The notes under the pieces are model-generated. The model did not search any database, was not told the origin of the DNA, and saw only the letters and a list, made by a program, of their open reading frames with translations. Both the position numbers and the translations under genes were made by a program. From contig NZ_CP037422.1 of the NCBI RefSeq assembly GCF_007748175.1, positions 1,714,528-1,778,527 on the forward strand: DNA of 64,000 nt. The letters run 5' to 3'. Positions 63,439 through 64,000 of the stretch are shown one piece after another (within the stretch, counting starts at the first letter, position 1; the number at the start of each line of letters is the position of its first letter). This DNA comes from Gimesia aquarii. Its GTDB lineage: Bacteria > Planctomycetota > Planctomycetia > Planctomycetales > Planctomycetaceae.

Positions 63439-64000
63439 ATGTCAAATCAATGGAACAGTGGAATTCACGACCGAAACCTGAAAGAAGAAATCTGCGAAAT
63501 CGGACGTCGCGTTTATAATAAAGGATTTGCTGCAGCCAATGATGGAAACATCTCCATACGTGTCGGAGAAAATGAAGTCCTCTGTTCGCCGACCATGATC
63601 TGCAAAGGTTTCATGAAACCGGAAGATATTTGTGCCGTCGATTTAGATGGAAACCAAATTGCGGGAACACGTAAGCGAACCAGCGAAATTCTGTTACACC
63701 TGGCAATCATGAAAGAACGCCCTGACGTCAAAGCCGTTGTGCACTGTCACCCACCTCACGCGACGGCATTCGCTGTGGCTCGCGAACCGATTCCACAATG
63801 TGTACTTCCCGAAGTCGAAGTCTTCATGGGTGAAGTTCCGATGGCTCCTTATGAAACACCCGGCGGTCAGAAATTTGCCGACACAGTCGTACCGTTCCTC
63901 AAAGGGGGCACGAACACAATTATTCTGACCGGACACGGAACCGTCACTTTTGGTAAATCTCTGGAAGATGCTTACTGGAAAACCGAAATCCTGGACGCTT
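63439..64000 (+). CDS. Class II aldolase, cut by window edge
   Basis: The signature enzyme of this BMC type: a zinc-dependent class II aldolase of the fuculose-/rhamnulose-1-phosphate aldolase family, which gives lactaldehyde and DHAP. The first 187 codons are visible. ANDGNISIRVGENEVLCSP is the family phosphate-binding stretch. VVHCHPPHATAFAVA carries two zinc-binding histidines, with the third probably His in ILTGHGTVTFG. No N-terminal encapsulation helix is seen; one could be at the missing C-terminus. The fucose versus rhamnose substrate cannot be told from this part. Confidence 0.92.
   Translation, partial: MSNQWNSGIHDRNLKEEICEIGRRVYNKGFAAANDGNISIRVGENEVLCSPTMICKGFMKPEDICAVDLDGNQIAGTRKRTSEILLHLAIMKERPDVKAVVHCHPPHATAFAVAREPIPQCVLPEVEVFMGEVPMAPYETPGGQKFADTVVPFLKGGTNTIILTGHGTVTFGKSLEDAYWKTEILDA

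Larger units (their letters stand above)
55968..64000 (+). other. Planctomycete-type bacterial microcompartment locus (incomplete)
   Basis: Eleven or more genes on one strand: DeoR regulator, PduL, two BMC-H, acetate/propionate-type kinase, BMC-P, a membrane protein, CoA-acylating aldehyde dehydrogenase, BMC-P, an RpiB-like protein, BMC-P, and a class II aldolase running off the edge. The gene order and the class II aldolase as signature enzyme match what is described for the planctomycete/verrucomicrobia BMC type, known to be used for fucose and rhamnose. No BMC-T gene is visible in this window. Genes are closely spaced with SD sequences and no internal terminator was found. Confidence 0.92.

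Noticed and set aside
1-64000. tRNA, rRNA, CRISPR arrays, insertion sequences and attachment sites
   Set aside because: I looked for tRNA T-loop patterns, regular spacer repeats and transposase-like proteins with terminal repeats and saw none I could support.

Overview
The window looks like chromosomal DNA of a planctomycete, most likely a Gimesia/Planctomyces-type member of the Planctomycetaceae. This is an inference from gene families: two gene pairs of the PSCyt1/DUF1549/DUF1553 and DUF1501 type, two DUF1559 pseudopilin-like proteins, an ECF sigma factor next to a FecR-LamG membrane protein, a futalosine-type menaquinone gene, and a planctomycete/verrucomicrobia-type bacterial microcompartment (BMC) locus. 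Base composition is moderate, and many starts are GTG. I saw no rRNA, tRNA, CRISPR array, insertion sequence or integrase.

Layout. 1-13.4 kb: the start of purB (running off the left edge), a DtxR-family metal regulator, a two-gene unit encoding a tandem SLBB-like membrane protein and a degenerate actin-fold (MreB-like) protein, a secreted DUF1570-like protein, a secreted protein of unknown function, SufE and Mrp in one unit, a receiver-like protein without a phosphorylation site, a secreted CCAPAP-repeat cysteine-rich protein, a DUF427 protein and a cysteine-cluster protein. 13.4-22.5 kb: an Asn-rich lipoprotein, a small HTH protein, SufS, a cold-shock protein, another DUF1570-like protein, a leucine-rich-repeat protein and an MFS transporter. 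22.5-38.3 kb: the planctomycete-specific block, with ECF sigma/FecR-LamG facing away from DUF1559, a small lipoprotein, PSCyt1-PSD1 and DUF1501, then a second DUF1559 gene and a second PSCyt1-PSD1/DUF1501 pair. 38.4-55.5 kb: housekeeping and envelope genes (RmlD-like reductase, def-fmt, UbiA-type prenyltransferase with mqnE, VOC protein, a long coiled-coil protein, thioredoxin, purN, and a TolC-like/multicopper oxidase pair).

55.97 kb to the right edge: a BMC operon, all on the + strand: DeoR-type regulator, PduL-type phosphotransacylase, two hexameric (BMC-H) shell proteins, acetate/propionate-type kinase, pentameric (BMC-P) shell protein, a four-helix membrane protein of unknown role, CoA-acylating aldehyde dehydrogenase, a second BMC-P, a tagged RpiB-like protein of unknown role, a third BMC-P and a class II aldolase cut by the window end. 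From what is known of planctomycete BMCs, the aldolase splits fuculose- or rhamnulose-1-phosphate to lactaldehyde, the dehydrogenase makes an acyl-CoA, and the phosphotransacylase and kinase recover CoA and ATP inside the shell. The shell, PduL and dehydrogenase genes are clear; the membrane protein, the RpiB-like protein and a possible extended form of the second BMC-H protein are the least explained parts. The other candidate for an undescribed system is the SLBB-like/actin-like pair at 2.15-4.96 kb.
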